Of a stretch of 64,000 nucleotides of DNA, positions 12,000-24,945 are shown piece after piece (the stretch's first letter is position 1; each line of letters starts with the position of its first letter). Position numbers and translations under genes: made by a program. This DNA is from Sweltsa coloradensis (lineage: Eukaryota > Arthropoda > Insecta > Plecoptera > Chloroperlidae). The notes below the pieces were generated by a model. The model did no database searches. It was not told the origin of the DNA and saw nothing but the letters and a program-made list of their open reading frames with translations. Location of the stretch: NCBI GenBank assembly GCA_024449915.1, contig JAMZAV010000157.1, forward strand, positions 558,001 to 622,000, given 5' to 3'.

Positions 12000-12272
12000 A
12001 TCAGCAGTACACATTATGTATGTGTGTGTGTTGGAGACAAGTCAGCATTCGTATTGATATGAAACTGTGCATGGTTGCCAGCCAACTAATAAAACTAATA
12101 ATTGAGATCTTAACAAATCGTTAGATCATGTCTTGTTGTATGCCTGATTCCTCTGTACCTTACAATATGTACTTTGAAAATAAAGGAAACATACTTATGA
12201 TGTCTACACTAAAGCGATAAAAAAACTTGCAATTTGATATATTTATATGTTTTGAAGCACCAGTGTGAACGT

Positions 12273-12372
12273 GTTTAATGAATGAATGAATGAATGAATG
12301 AATGAATGAATTAATGAATTAATGTTTGCTTTATTTCCATTTAGTGCTGCATACATAGTTTAATGTTTACAT
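12273..12372 (-). mobile_element. LINE 3' end with (ATTC)n tail
   Basis: A (TGAA)n tract at 12275-12325 is followed by TTTGCTTTATTTCCATTTAG. On the minus strand this reads as an AATAAAGC-containing 3' end followed by tetranucleotide repeats, as in CR1/L2-type LINEs. No coding remnant is attached. Confidence 0.6.
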
Positions 12373-12396
12373 AACATAGTTGACCCTCAAGATAAT

Positions 12397-12935
12397 TGGA
12401 TGAGCGTAGCGAGCGGAAGCGAAGACTTCAATTTCACTGACCCCCAAAAATTTAGCTCGGGTGTTTTTTTTTTTTTTTTTTTTTTTTCCGTCTGTTTGTT
12501 TGCTCGATTCCGGGCAAACGGCATATGCGATCTTGATGAAAATTTGACCGGACCTTCGTTTTCTCTGAACTTAGAGGTGTATTGTTTTTGGGTACAATCG
12601 AAGAAATATTTCTCATGAATATCGTACTTTTACGATTTTTTTCGATTTTTAGTGCGATATTTTTGTCACATTTGGGCCGATTCTGACCAAACGGGTGGGG
12701 CTACAACGTTCATATTTCACATGGACATTAAGATTATGGTGTTGAAGTACCTTTTTAAAGAAAAAGTTGAAAAAGTTAGCTAGAATCTATAGAAATAAAG
12801 GTTTTAATATTAGTTTTTTAATTTTTAGTGAGATATTTTCGTCACATTTGGACCGATTCTGACCAAACGGGTGGGACTACAACGTTAAGATTTCACATGG
12901 ACATTAAGGTTATGGTGATGTAGTACCTTTTGAAA
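12397..12935 (+). mobile_element. GAGCG-type element, family A variant (3' end lost in poor sequence)
   Basis: The start TGGATGAGCGTAGCGAGCG is preceded by T. The interior matches the complement of 44366-45037, including GACCAAACGGGTGGG, present twice (about 12685 and 12860) in a partial internal duplication of about 175 bp. The copy runs into homopolymer-dominated sequence at about 12935, where its expected CTAG terminus cannot be found. Confidence 0.65.
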
Positions 12936-15900
12936 GGTTTAAAATTTAAAACCCCCAAAAAAAATTTTTAATTGTTTTTTTGGGTTTTAACCATAACAAT
13001 ATAAAAAAAAATTAAAACATAAAAGTTCAAAAGCCTTGCCCAAAGGAAAAAGGGCAAAAAACGAAAAAGCCCCCTTCAAAAACCGTCCCATAACGGCGGG
13101 CTTTACTTTTCTTTAAAATTTTGTAGGGGGGAATGGTTGGAAAAAGGGCTTTTACAAAATTTTTTACCCCTCCCAAAGTAACCCTTTCGTTAAACTTCCT
13201 TGTTTTATTTATAATTTCGTAAAAAAATGAAAAACCCCAAAAAAATTGAAAATTAATATAAAAAATAAAGGGGTTTTTAATTCATGTTTTCTCCCTTTTA
13301 AGAAAGTTTAATTTACAATAGAAAATTTTTTAAACATAAAACTTATTGGGGTTAAAAATTTCAAATTTTTTTTTTTAAAAAACCAAATTTATTTTCTTTT
13401 GAATTAAAATTTAAATTTGGTAAAATTTTAAACCTAATTTAACGGGTTACCCTCGGTTTAAAAAAATAAAAAAAAGCTTTTTGAAAAAAAAAAAAAATTT
13501 TAAAAAAAAATTTGAACCCCGATTTTATTTTTTTTTTGGTGGGTTTATTTAAAAAAATTATTTGGGAACGATTTTTGTTTTTGTTGAAATAAAAATTTTT
13601 CATAAGGGCTTTTTTTAAACTGCCTGGGTGTTTGATATTTTTTTTGCCCAATTTTATGTTTTTACTAAAAAAGTTCAAAAACCTAAAATGGAAAATATTT
13701 ATGGTGAAAGAGCCCGGTTTCTGGCGTTTAACCCATGACGGGAAAACCCTTGATTAAAAAACCTTTCGGACTAGGGGGGCCCCCCCCCAAAACCAAAGCA
13801 AATTTATAAAAAGTTTTTTGTATTTTTGGGAACTGGACAAGTAAAAAAATAAAAAAAATTTTTTTTCTAGAAATCTTTTTGAAGAAGCATTTTGATGTAA
13901 ACAAAAAAGAAAATTAAAAAGTAAATTATTTTTAAATTTTATATAAAGAATAGAAAAAATATTTGGGTACATTTATAATCTTGGGTAAAATAACAATTTA
14001 CGGTTCCCAAAACTTTTAAAAAAGTTTTGGAAAAGGTTTTTCAATTTTTAAAAGAAAAAGGGAATTTTTTTTTAAACGTGTTTTTTAAAAATTTTTTTTT
14101 TTAAAAATTTGTTTGGGGTTTAAATTTTGAAAAAAATTATATTTTTTTTCCCTTTTCGGGGGGTATTTTTTTCGGGGTTTTTATTTTTTTTTAATTTTTG
14201 GGATTCCCGGGGTTTGCCGAGTGTTAAAAAAAAAATTTGTAAGGGGGTTACATTTTTGGCTTTTTCAATTGCCGATAACTTCAATTATAAAAAATTTTGG
14301 TCTGGGAAACAAAAATGGGAAATTTTAAAAACTTTTTCGGGGCAATTTAAAAAAAAAAAAAGAGTACTTTTGTTTTGAAAAACGGAAAAATGTCCCCCCT
14401 TTTTTCAAAATTAACTTTAATTTAGGGGCAATTTTAACCCAGAATTTGGGGAAAAAAAATGGTGGGGTTTATCAGTCCTTTTTAAAACATTGTATTTTAA
14501 AAACTAATAAAAATTATTTTTACCGGTTTTTGCAATTTTAGTAAAAAATGCCCTGGTTTTTTTTCGGCTGGGTTATTTTAAAAAATTGCCCTCGAAAACT
14601 TTAGAAAAACGAAATGTTTTTTACTTGAAGCATTTTCTCGGGGTTTGGAGTTAAATGATTTTGGGGGATGGGGGTGGGGGGTTTTAAAAGTAAAAATTTT
14701 GGCCAAATTTTGACTCCTTAAAAAGCTTTTTTCCAAATGAAAAATGCAGGAAAAAAAAATTTTTTTTGTTTTTTAAAAATTTGGGGGGGAACAAAAATAA
14801 TAAAAATTTCTTTTTTAAACCCCAAAAAGGGCTTTTTATAATTTTACAAACTGAATTTCGGAACTTTTTAAAAAATTTGGAATTTAAAAAACTCGCCCTG
14901 TTTTATTACTTAAATCCACAGTTTTTTTGGGCCGGTGGGATAATTTGCGGGGGTTTTTATTCCCCACACAATTGGGAAAAATAAGCCCAAACCTTACCCC
15001 ATTCGGGAGAGGTTAAAAAAAATTTTTTTATTTGCTTGTTTTTTAAAAATCCCTAGTTTTTTTGGGCAAAAAACCGCGTTTTTGCTGCGCGCCAAACTGC
15101 ACCAGTTTGATCCAAATAATATTTTTTAAAAAAACGGTTTTTGAGGGAATTTTAAAAAAAAATTTCCCCTTTAAAAAAAGGTTTAAATTCACAAATTGAT
15201 CCAAAATTATTTTGTTTTTCCTGTGAATAATTTTCGGGGGTTTTTAAATAAAAACTTGAAAATGAAAATTACCAAAAAAATGGTAAAAAAATTCAAATCT
15301 TTTGTTTAAAAATCATGAAACTAGGGTTGGCGCGGGAATGCCCTAAATTTCAGAAAATCATCCACAACGGTCTAATTTTGTACCCAAAAATTGTTAAAAA
15401 AAAAATGATCAACAAAAGGGTTAATGAAAACCCTTTTTGTCCCAAAAAGGGAAACTGTTTTAAATCTATTTTAAGAATTGGCTATATTGAAAACCCCCCC
15501 AAAAGGAATTCCAAAACTCGGCGTACCATTCTTTTTTGGACGAAAAAAATTTTACCCTTTACACTTACCAAAAAACCCACTTTACCGTAAAAATACAATT
15601 GAAATTTGTGAAACCCTTTTAAAAGGGTGGCGTTGTAAATTTTGGTTTAAAAAAAAAAAACCCCAATGAACCCCCAATAAAACCGTTTTGCCGAGGGGAA
15701 AAGGGGGAAACGGTCAAGGGAAAAGGAAAAAAAACAAAATGCGGAAATGTGGGGCATAAAACCTTCGGGAGAAATGTTGCCCCAAAAGTGCTATACATTT
15801 TTAGGGGTTTAAACCTTTATAGCAATGAGCAAAACAAATGAACAAAACTAACTAATTGAATAAAAATCGGGTTAGGCCAACTTTAGTTTTAAAAAAATTA

Positions 15901-18900
15901 CCCTTTCATTAAAAATTTTTAATATTTCAGGGTTTTTTGGGTAACTCACAAATATTTTTGGTAGTTTAAACCCCCAAAATAAAAAAAAAATTTTAAAAAA
16001 AAAACGGTACCCAACTCTCGTTAAAAAGTTTTCGGCTGTAAATGCTGTGGGATATAAAATTGAGCCAAGCATTTCATTTTTCTCCCTAGTTTCGCATAGA
16101 AAAAAAAGTAAGATCATTTCGCCTTTTTACAAGCGCTAAGCCAACCTTTTTACCATCATATTTAAGTTTATCAACCCTTGATTTACAAAGACCTCGACGG
16201 ACGCGTCGGGTAGGGGTATGGGGCGCTGCAAAAGGGTTGCGCGTGTAGTCGAAAATAGACCACCCTTAAAAGCTGGGGGTTTTTACCTCTTTATTCTCTT
16301 CCTGTTCTATTGTTCTTTTTATTTTTTGATATTTTTTGTTCAATTACAAAATTAAAAACGTTGAAAAATTAATTTTAAGCGTGATTTTTGAATTTCATTT
16401 TTGGGACGAAATTCTACGAAAAAAAACTACTTAAATTTTTCGGATAATGCTTCTATAATATATTTTGATAGTATCATTTAGAAATTAATAATATTTATTA
16501 TTTCATCAGTTTTGATCTAGACCTGGGGAAAAAAAACGCATTTCATAACCAAGCTATACTTTTTAAACCCACTTTATTAAATACATGAAATTTTTTAAAA
16601 AATATTTCGCTGATACATTATTTTCATCACAAAGTTTGAAATGTGGGGAGGCAGGTGAAAAACCCATGTTCGCCCCCAAATTTCGGTCACCCCCAAAAAA
16701 AGGGGGAAAAGGGGAAAATGCAGACAATAGACGGGACGACCGATCCCGGTCTCGTCCCCCGATGGCACTTTTATTAAAGGGATAATAAACTTTATTTAGC
16801 CCCCCCCAGCAACCCCGGAAGTTTTTCGTCGATTTTAGCAATATTTTAACACAGAACTGGTTATCGGGGGGCGATTTTTTTTTGTAGATATGAACCACAT
16901 ATCAGTCATACACCGAGTTTCAACTGTAAATTTTTCGGGGGGGCGTGTGCAGATAGCTAAAAAAACCCCCAACCGGGGGGGAGTAACAGGTCGATTTTAT
17001 CCATCGCTGCTTGGCTGCGGCGAACGACCTGCCCTAGATTACGTTCCGGAGAAGCCATACAAAATGTCATGCCATTTTAAACATGCCTACTTACATAAAA
17101 AATTTAAATTTTGACGTGACAGTTCAAAAAATTTAAGTAATTGTTTCAAATTTTACATTTTAAAGATTTTTGAATTTTTATTGCCAATTTGTTGTTACAT
17201 GTTTTTGGGTTTTGGCCCCCGGCCCTCACAGTGAATAGAGAAACTCTGCGCGACAGCGGAAGTAAATAAGACCCCGGGGGCCAAAAAAACGCATGTCATC
17301 ACTATCTCAGCGACTTCGTAAACTATCTGTGCTTTGGTAGTTTATAAACAGGACAGCTTTTTTTAAGATGAAAAACCCAAATATGTTTTCAAACTTTTTC
17401 AAAATTGGCATTGAATATCAAAGTAAAATTGATAAATACATTTTTGCGTTTTGGGGCCAATTTAATACTCTAACTTTTTTTAATGGGAAAATTGGGGTAT
17501 TAAATGAAGGGCGATTCGTCTTCTAAAAAACGTACAAATTATTGATTTAGAAAAAGGATAAAAAGGGGTGAAACGTCATGGGGAAGCGTCGCGGCGCGCT
17601 AAAAAGCCAAAAGGGCTTTAGAAAAAAAAGGGGACTTTTCGTATAGGGTTTTTAGGTATTTATTTTGTTTAGGCTTTCTAAAAAGTATAATGTCTCTTTT
17701 TCTACCGGGGTAGGGGCCCCCCCCCTTTCATAACTTCCGATTGCCGCTGCAGGGATCGAGAAAGCCTTCGCCTTTAAAGTAATTTGCCCGGGAAAAGTTA
17801 AAAAAATTGTTTCCGCACAAATATAAGTGAAAAACAATAATAAGATAAAAAAAAAGTAAAAAATTTTTTCCCTAGGGGGCTCAAACCCGACTCCTCTCGC
17901 ATGAAAAACAAAGTTTAAACCCCCGGGCCAAAATGCCCACGGTAAGCGTGGGGGTCTAGAGCGATATTTATACAGATGCACGAAAACTTGCGAAAACGAA
18001 AAAAATTGTCACATTTTTAATAGTTATAAAACTTTTCGTGATATTTCTAGAGTGAAATTTACGTCTCTTTCAAAATGTGCATTATAATATTTATTTTGTC
18101 TTTAAAAATTTCGGATTGGCAGTCAGTCGATAAAATCCCCAACTCGCCCCCAAAAAATATCTCGTGGTTTGAAACGGGCTGGTAATGCGGGTAGCCTGGG
18201 GACCCAAGGGAGAAGACCAACTGTATTGACAGAGCTACCGAAGCCGACGATTTATCTTAGGCAGTCGCCGCAAAATTTGAAAGCGCTCGGCCCTGCTTCC
18301 GATCTTAAGTTAGAAAACTAATCAAAAGCTCGTAATTATATTGAAATGCATGATTTAAGTTTATGTTTATATTCCACCATTCAATTTTCGTTACCTTATC
18401 AACTTAAAGCGGAGAGTACCAAGCCGACTCCCAGCTCTCCCGGGGGCGAGTGCAGACAGCACGAGATACACGAGCGCCCCGAGCGTTTTCTGTTTGAACT
18501 GACCATGTCTGGCTTATAAACAATAAAAGAATAATATTACAAAACACAAAAACCTTGGGTTTTACGAAAATTTTTTTTTTCCCCCCCAAACCCACACACA
18601 TTTTCCCGGAAAAAACAACCCCTACATCAAGGTGGATAATATGTGAACAACCCCGCATTGCCTATATGCTTTCGGGCGCTTGAAATAATACCCCGTTGCG
18701 AATTTAAAATTTGTTTCCGATAGATGTTGAAATATTGATGCAGTTTTAGAATTTTTAAAAATAAAAAGGTTGTTTGTAAAAACAAAACAAATCGGGGTTT
18801 AAAATTTGGACTGAAAAGAATTACAAGAGTTGATTTAAAATTTAAAAAACTTACATTATACCGTCCGGTAACATTATGAACAGAAAATAAATTTTATAAA

Positions 18901-20560
18901 CATGTTCTTTGGGTTTTAAAAGAGAGCTGTATTTTGATTCAAAAATTTTAAAATTTTATTTTTTTCGGACAAGAAGATTCCGTAAAACAAAAATTTTTTT
19001 TTATAATAATAAATTTAAGATAAAATTTTTTAAAGACTAATACTGATACGTACATAATTTTATTTAATTCAATAATATAATATTACAATGTCCATTAATC
19101 AATATTGTAAACACGTGCAAACTTAATAATTTTTTTGTTTATTAAACTGGATTTTCCTATAAACTAGCCATAATATACCAAAATTTGCCTCCACGCTTGC
19201 GCTAAACGCTCGCGTTCCTCACATTCTATCTGAAAGCCCGGAAGGTCGATGTTTTTCTTCCACCCCTAGCGCTCGCAAGGCCGGGGTGATGTGTTTTCAG
19301 TGAGCTTCACTCAGGGACAAAAAGCTGATTACCCGGCCGCCCCGTCTCCCAGCAGGGAAATTTCATCACGCTCGCACAGGGTAATGCTCAAATCGAGTAA
19401 AGAGACGCCCGCCATTCAATCATAACATACCAAAGTAAGGGTTAAAAAAGTTCGACCCTTCCTATAGCCTCGCTATTTATTGCACTCACGGATAGCGATC
19501 GTGCAAAAAATCACCCTCAAAAAAGGTAAGCGGAAATTTGTGTTGGTTATAGCAAAGGTTTCTAGTGCATTTCAATTACGGGTTCGAAAACGATGAAATC
19601 TGGCCAATTAGATTGATAATAATGATCAATTTAGAAGTGAAGAACCAATATAATATACTCTGTTTGCTTTTATTTTGTTACTCGTTTAATTTGGTTTTCT
19701 CTACCAATAATTTTTTTGAAAGCAAGTGAATGGGCGACAAAGATGCTCCCTACAAAATTGTTTTTATAAATATAATTTATTCTCATTATTCAATAAAAAA
19801 TAAAGTAATTCGTTAAGTTTATATAAATAAAAATGGCAGATAAATAAATAATTGATTGTTCCGTATCAACTTCTAGTAATTAAAAGATTGGACTAAACAA
19901 AACTTTTGTGCTCGAATTGTTAACCCCTTTGGTTCTCAAAATTTTTTACTTTTTTAGAAGTATCGAAAAGAGTTAATTTTTTTGTGAAGTTCAATTTTAA
20001 TACGGTACATATCCATGAAGCAGAAAAAGAACAAAGACAAAGGGGCCTGATGCAAAATGGTCCTATCAATTTTTTGAAATTAATAACAAAACATACAAAA
20101 ATTATCTTGTACCCCAGATACATTATAAAAGAACATATATATTCTTTTAACTGTATGGGTTTCAAAAATGTGTTTTATCTGAGATATTAAAATTTTATAT
20201 TTTAAAACAAATTTTCCTTTTCCCAAAAAGGGGTGTGCGAAAATCGATATTTCGAAAATTTTTGCTATCGATGTTTATATAAAAATAAAGTATTTTGGGG
20301 GAGTGCCGGGGGTTTTCATTATAGTTTTTTCCATCCCGATTCGTGAACATGTTTTGGGGGTACCGATTTTAAACCAAGTTAAAACGAAAACTCTTTATTC
20401 GAATGCTAAAAAACCAACCTTTTAAGCCTAAATAAAAACTCCCCTCTTCATTTATTTCCCTTTAAATTTTTTGGGGTTTAATTTAAAAATTAATTATTTT
20501 ACATATCGATATCAATATTTTTTGGTTCTATTTTAAATAAAAGATATGTCACAAAAATGC
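12936..20560. other. Homopolymer-dominated block, no supportable gene
   Basis: From about 12935 the sequence changes abruptly to strings of A, T, G and C runs with almost no mixed-complexity stretches. It is somewhat better in 16100-16300, 18160-18500 and 19180-19700. None of the short frames resembles a known protein. A TATCGATA-rich patch at 20228-20540 resembles the hAT-like ends seen at 1977 and 33634. Errors may hide genes or repeats here. Confidence 0.5.
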
Positions 20561-20599
20561 CAAATTATGACTGTTATGACGTATGGCATGAAAATCACT

Positions 20600-22480
20600 T
20601 GCCCCACCTCACAAACCGCCCCTGCCCCCACTAGAGAACGCTAGAAATGAGATGAGCGGCTTTAATACCCGTGTTCTCCCGGCTAGGTCGGCCATCAAGC
20701 GGGAAAGAAGATCATTGTGGAGACCGGGGCCCCATTTTGCCTACCTCACAAGCCGCCACTGCCACACCAAGGGTACGCTAGGCAATGAATAAGCGGCTGT
20801 ATGACGTTTTGTTCCCCGGCTAGGGCAGCTCATCAGGCGAGGGAAAAAAGGGTCATTGTGCAGACCGGGCCTCACTCGCCTCACCTCACAAGCCGCCCTG
20901 CACACTAGGATCCTAGGAAAAAATAAGCGGGTGTAAGACGCCGTTTCTCCCGCTAGGTCGGCTCTCAGCAGGAAAAAAGATCATTGTGCAACCGGGGCCT
21001 CACTCGCCTCACCTCACAACCCCTACTGCCACACCGAGATACGTAGGGAATGATATAAGCGGCTGTAAAACGCCGGGTTTTCCCGGCTAGGTCCGTCATC
21101 AGGCGAGGAAAAAAGACATTTTGCAGACCGGGGCCCCACTCGCCTCACCTCAAAGCCGCCATGCTCCCCAAGATACCTAGGCAATGAGATAAGCGGGTGT
21201 AATGACGCCCTTTCTCCCGGGTGGTCACTCATCGGGGGGGGGAAAGTAGATCATTGTGCAACCCGGGGCCCACTCGCCTCACCTCACAAGCCGCCCCTGC
21301 CACAAAGATAACTAGGCAATGAGATTACGGCTGTAAGACCCTTGTTCTCCGGGCTAGGGCGGCTCATCAGGCGAGGAAAAAAGACATTGTGAGACCGGGG
21401 CCCCACTCGCCCCACCCACAGCCGCCCCTGCCAACCAAGAAAGCTAGGCAAAGAGATTTGCTGCTGTAATGACGCCGTTTTTTCCCGGCTGGTTGGGTCT
21501 CGGGAGGGGAAAAAGACTTTTGCGGACCAGCCCACTCGCCTCACCCCCCAAGCCCACTGCCACACCAGAATAGCTAGGCAATGAGATAACGACTGTAATG
21601 CGCCGGTTCTCCCGGCTAGGTCGGCTCATCAGGGGGAGGAAAGAAATCATTGTGCAGACCGGCCTCACTCGCCCACCCCACAAGCCCCCCCTGCCACACC
21701 AGAGATAAGCTAGGCAAAGAGATTAGGGCCCGTAAAACGCCGTTTTCTCCCCCCCTAGGGTTTCCATCAGGGAGGAAAGAAGATCATTGTGCGGACCGGG
21801 CCCCTCGCCTCACCACACAAGCCCCCAATGCCACACCAGAGATACGCTAGGCAATGAGATAAGCGGCTGTAATGCGCCGTGTTTCTCCCGCTAGGTCGGT
21901 CATCGGCGAGGAAAGAAGTCATTGTGCAGACCGGCCTCACTCGCCTACCTTTCAAGCCCCCACTGCCCCACCAGAGATACGCTAGCAATGGATTAGCGGC
22001 TGTAATGACGCCCTGTTTTTCCGGGTAGTCAGCTCATCAGGCGAGGGAAAAAAATCATTGGCAAACCGGGGGGCCCACCGCCCCACCTCACAAGCCGCCA
22101 CTGCCACCCCAGAGATAACTGGCAATGAGTTTGCTGCTGTAATGACGCCCGGTTCTCCCGGCTAGTTGGTCACAGGGGAGGGAAAAAAGTCATTGTGCGG
22201 ACCGGGGGCCCCACTCGCCTCAACCCCCAAGCCGCCACTGCCACACCAGAGATACGCTAGGCAATGGAAAATTTGGACTGTAATGACGCCCTGTTTTTCC
22301 CGGGTAGGTTGGGTCATCAGGGGAGGAAAGAAATCATTTGCAGACCGGGCCCATCGCCTCACCCCACAAGCCCCCCCTGCCACACCCCAGATAGCTAGGC
22401 AATGAATTAGCGGCTGTAATGACGCCGTGTTTCTCCCGGCTAGGTCAGCTCTCAGGGGAGGAAAGAAATCATTGTGGGGA
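20600..22480 (+). repeat. Tandem array, about 14 copies of a ~135-bp unit
   Basis: The unit contains GCTAGGCAATGAGATAAGCG, then CTGTAATGACGCC, TTCTCCCGGCTAGGTCGGC, TCATCAGGCGAGG and ATTGTGCAGACCGGGGCC. The CTAGGCAATG anchor recurs near 20640, 20777, 20912, 21042, 21176, 21311, 21442, 21572, 21709, 21847, 21982, 22119, 22257 and 22394, so the period is 130-138 bp. It is GC-rich, unlike its surroundings. Copies differ mostly by missing bases and altered run lengths. Open frames crossing it are repeat products and not genes. Confidence 0.9.
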
Positions 22481-23914
22481 AAGTGAGGCTGGGGAATCGA
22501 ACAAGGGTGTTATAACTGGTCGGGAATTTCCCCGCTCTAAGGGGGCGATAAGATGGACAAGTACGTGTTCAGCACATCAATGATTTATGTTCACTTTTTT
22601 TGTATTCTGAACGTGCGCTAGTTAAAACACATTTTTAAATTGACAAATCCTCCTCTTATTATAAAATTACAAACTTGTGAAATATCGTTGACCCTTCATA
22701 GAGGTAAAAAAATTTTTTCACTTTTTTAAAAAAAAACTTAAATATCAAGATAATATTAATTTTGAAACTTAGAAAATTTTTTTTGAAATAAATTTTTTGT
22801 GAAAATTTGTTTGTGATATTTGCCTCGATTTCATTTTTTGTAAATCGCTGATGTTGTTCAATACATCATGTTAAAAAAAGTTGCCGTCTAAATTTGGCTA
22901 CCAGGTGATCAACTCAAACTTAGGCTATACAAACCGATGCACTTGTTGATACGTGTTATCGGGCCACTGACAAACCCGTACTTAAAATTTAATTTCTTAG
23001 TGAGAAAGTTTGAAAAACCCTAAAATCATCTACTACTATAATCAAATTGGGTCGAAAGCACTTCCACCTACCTGTGGGGTTTTTAAACATAGGCGAAATT
23101 TTAGGGCCTTAATCCCCCTTTTGTGTCAACTTTTCGTACATTTTAATATAGTGGGTTTATTCCCATTTCCACCCTGGTTAACGAGAGATGAGTTTTAAAA
23201 TTATAATAGCGCCATAAATACAAAAGAAACTGTGGGTTAAGTTCATTAATGTGTTTTTTTTTTGCTTCACATAAACGAACACTGTTGTAATAATTTCTAT
23301 GGGAACAAGTTGGGGGAAAATAAAAATCATTATTTTAAAAACTACGTTCAGAAATGCACGCATCTTAAAAAAAAATAACTTTAACTTTTCACATAGTTAA
23401 CGAAACATTCCTCATTTTAATTCTAAAACGTAATTTGTACCCTTCGTTTGAGCATGGTACTATTCACACGGCGGAGGTTTTTTCGTCATATCGGGTAATT
23501 TGGGTACCCCCGCTAGCAACACTATCCAAACACAACAAGGGGTTAATTTAATTACTAAGATATCAACAGAGATTCCCGGGGCTCCCAGAATCCATGCTTA
23601 GGGGTTGTTTTAGTTACCAATGGGAAAATAGAATTCCGTTTATTAGCAGCAAATTTAAACCCATTGTGGACGGAGGTGTTTTTTTAGGTAGTCAAGAGAG
23701 CACTCCCAAAAGGGGTTGATGGTAAAACCGTAGTCTTAGTAAAAACTTTTTTTAGCCCAAAGGTAAATTAGTGTACACTTAATGATTTTAGTCTAAACCA
23801 AACTTGTTATTTGTCCTAAAAACAATCACTTATTTTATTAACTCGTGTTTTCTGTTCTGCTTCGTGGTTTGTTGTCATTGAGAACAACCGGAGTTAATTG
23901 TGGGCTAGTTAAGA
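22481..23914. other. Non-coding flank of the tandem array
   Basis: No gene recognised. A tRNA B-box-like stretch (minus strand, near 22488-22505) follows the last array unit but lacks a foldable tRNA around it. Homopolymer inflation continues to about 23900. Confidence 0.4.
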
Positions 23915-24275
23915 GTTAACTATTTTGAAACTTTTTGGGGAACTTTTCCTGCTTCCATCTGTCATTTGATTGATGTGCAATTTTGCGTAATTGTCAAGCA
24001 AAGATATGGTCACTCTTCTAAAGTCAAAGATAACTTAACATTATTGAGCACAAATAAATTCCGAAATTTAACAATTTTGGATGATTTTACATAAATCCTA
24101 AATCCTAAAAATCCATTAATTAATTTTGATTATTTTGATTGTAAAAAACTGTGCCTTTATTGAAGACTGTATATGCATGGCCATAACAACAATAAAAAAG
24201 GCTGGTAACAGTTCTGATAAAAACTGGCTTCAGAAAGAGTTCAATAAAAAAATCAGTGGTATTGCAGACTTTTTA
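23915..24275 (+). pseudogene. Second copy of the repeated unknown coding segment
   Basis: Homologous to 9410-9770 from the TTTGAAACTTTTT start to the GTATTGCAGACT end. The last part keeps an open frame (KNCAFIEDCICMAITTIKKA, then GNSSDKNWLQKEFNKK) that parallels the other copy. Upstream frames are closed. The protein family is unknown. Confidence 0.4.
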
Positions 24276-24590
24276 GTGTGTGAATGTGAATAAATGAATT
24301 CTTGATCTTACTGTTAAAAACATAGTACTCGTCTTATGTAAACGTGATTGGAAGAAGCACTCATCATAAACTTTTTGTTGTTCCTGGTTTTTATGAAGAC
24401 GACACTCGATATTTCGCTGTAAATAATAGTTGAGCTGTGAGCAGTAGGACAACCCACTTTTTTAAAGTGATTTTGTTATTACAAATTTAAGATAAATGAA
24501 TTGTGTAATGCAAGTTAATATATTTTTTCCGTATTTTCCTCTGAGCTTATTTCGAGTAAGGATAATATGTATCCTTGTGTGCGTCTGCAT

Positions 24591-24655
24591 CGTCTCGAAT
24601 AGTATGAGTGCGTTTAATAGAGACGTTAAGCAACGTAATCACCATCATCAGTTGT
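24591..24655 (+). mobile_element. SINE/LINE tail fragment
   Basis: CGTCTCGAATAGTATGAGTG and TAGAGACGTTAAGCAACG match the 3' tail of the SINE at 11597-11999 (CGTCTCGAATAG ... GAGACGTTAAGC). Only the tail is present, as expected for a 5'-truncated copy. It is followed by CACCATCATCA. Confidence 0.6.
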
Positions 24656-24945
24656 TGTAGCTTTATTTGTAGTTGTAGTTATATATTTTGTACTATAGTA
24701 TAGTAATTGTATGTAGATTATTTTCGGAGGTTCGTGGGTAGTTCGTGTGGTTAGTGCCTATTCATTAAAGGGGTATTCACCCGATAAAATAACAAATATA
24801 TCTCATTCGGGCTAACTAGTTATGAATTTAGAAAGCAATGAAAAATTATTGTGTCCACCATGACCCGAAAAAGAATTTGTCATACTTTGTAATTTTTGAG
24901 CTAAGTCCCATCGGCAAAAATCTCCCATGAGAAATAACATGGGGA

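Noticed and set aside
21023..22405. Many 60-90-codon frames on both strands
   Set aside because: They are translations of the 135-bp tandem repeat and share its periodicity.
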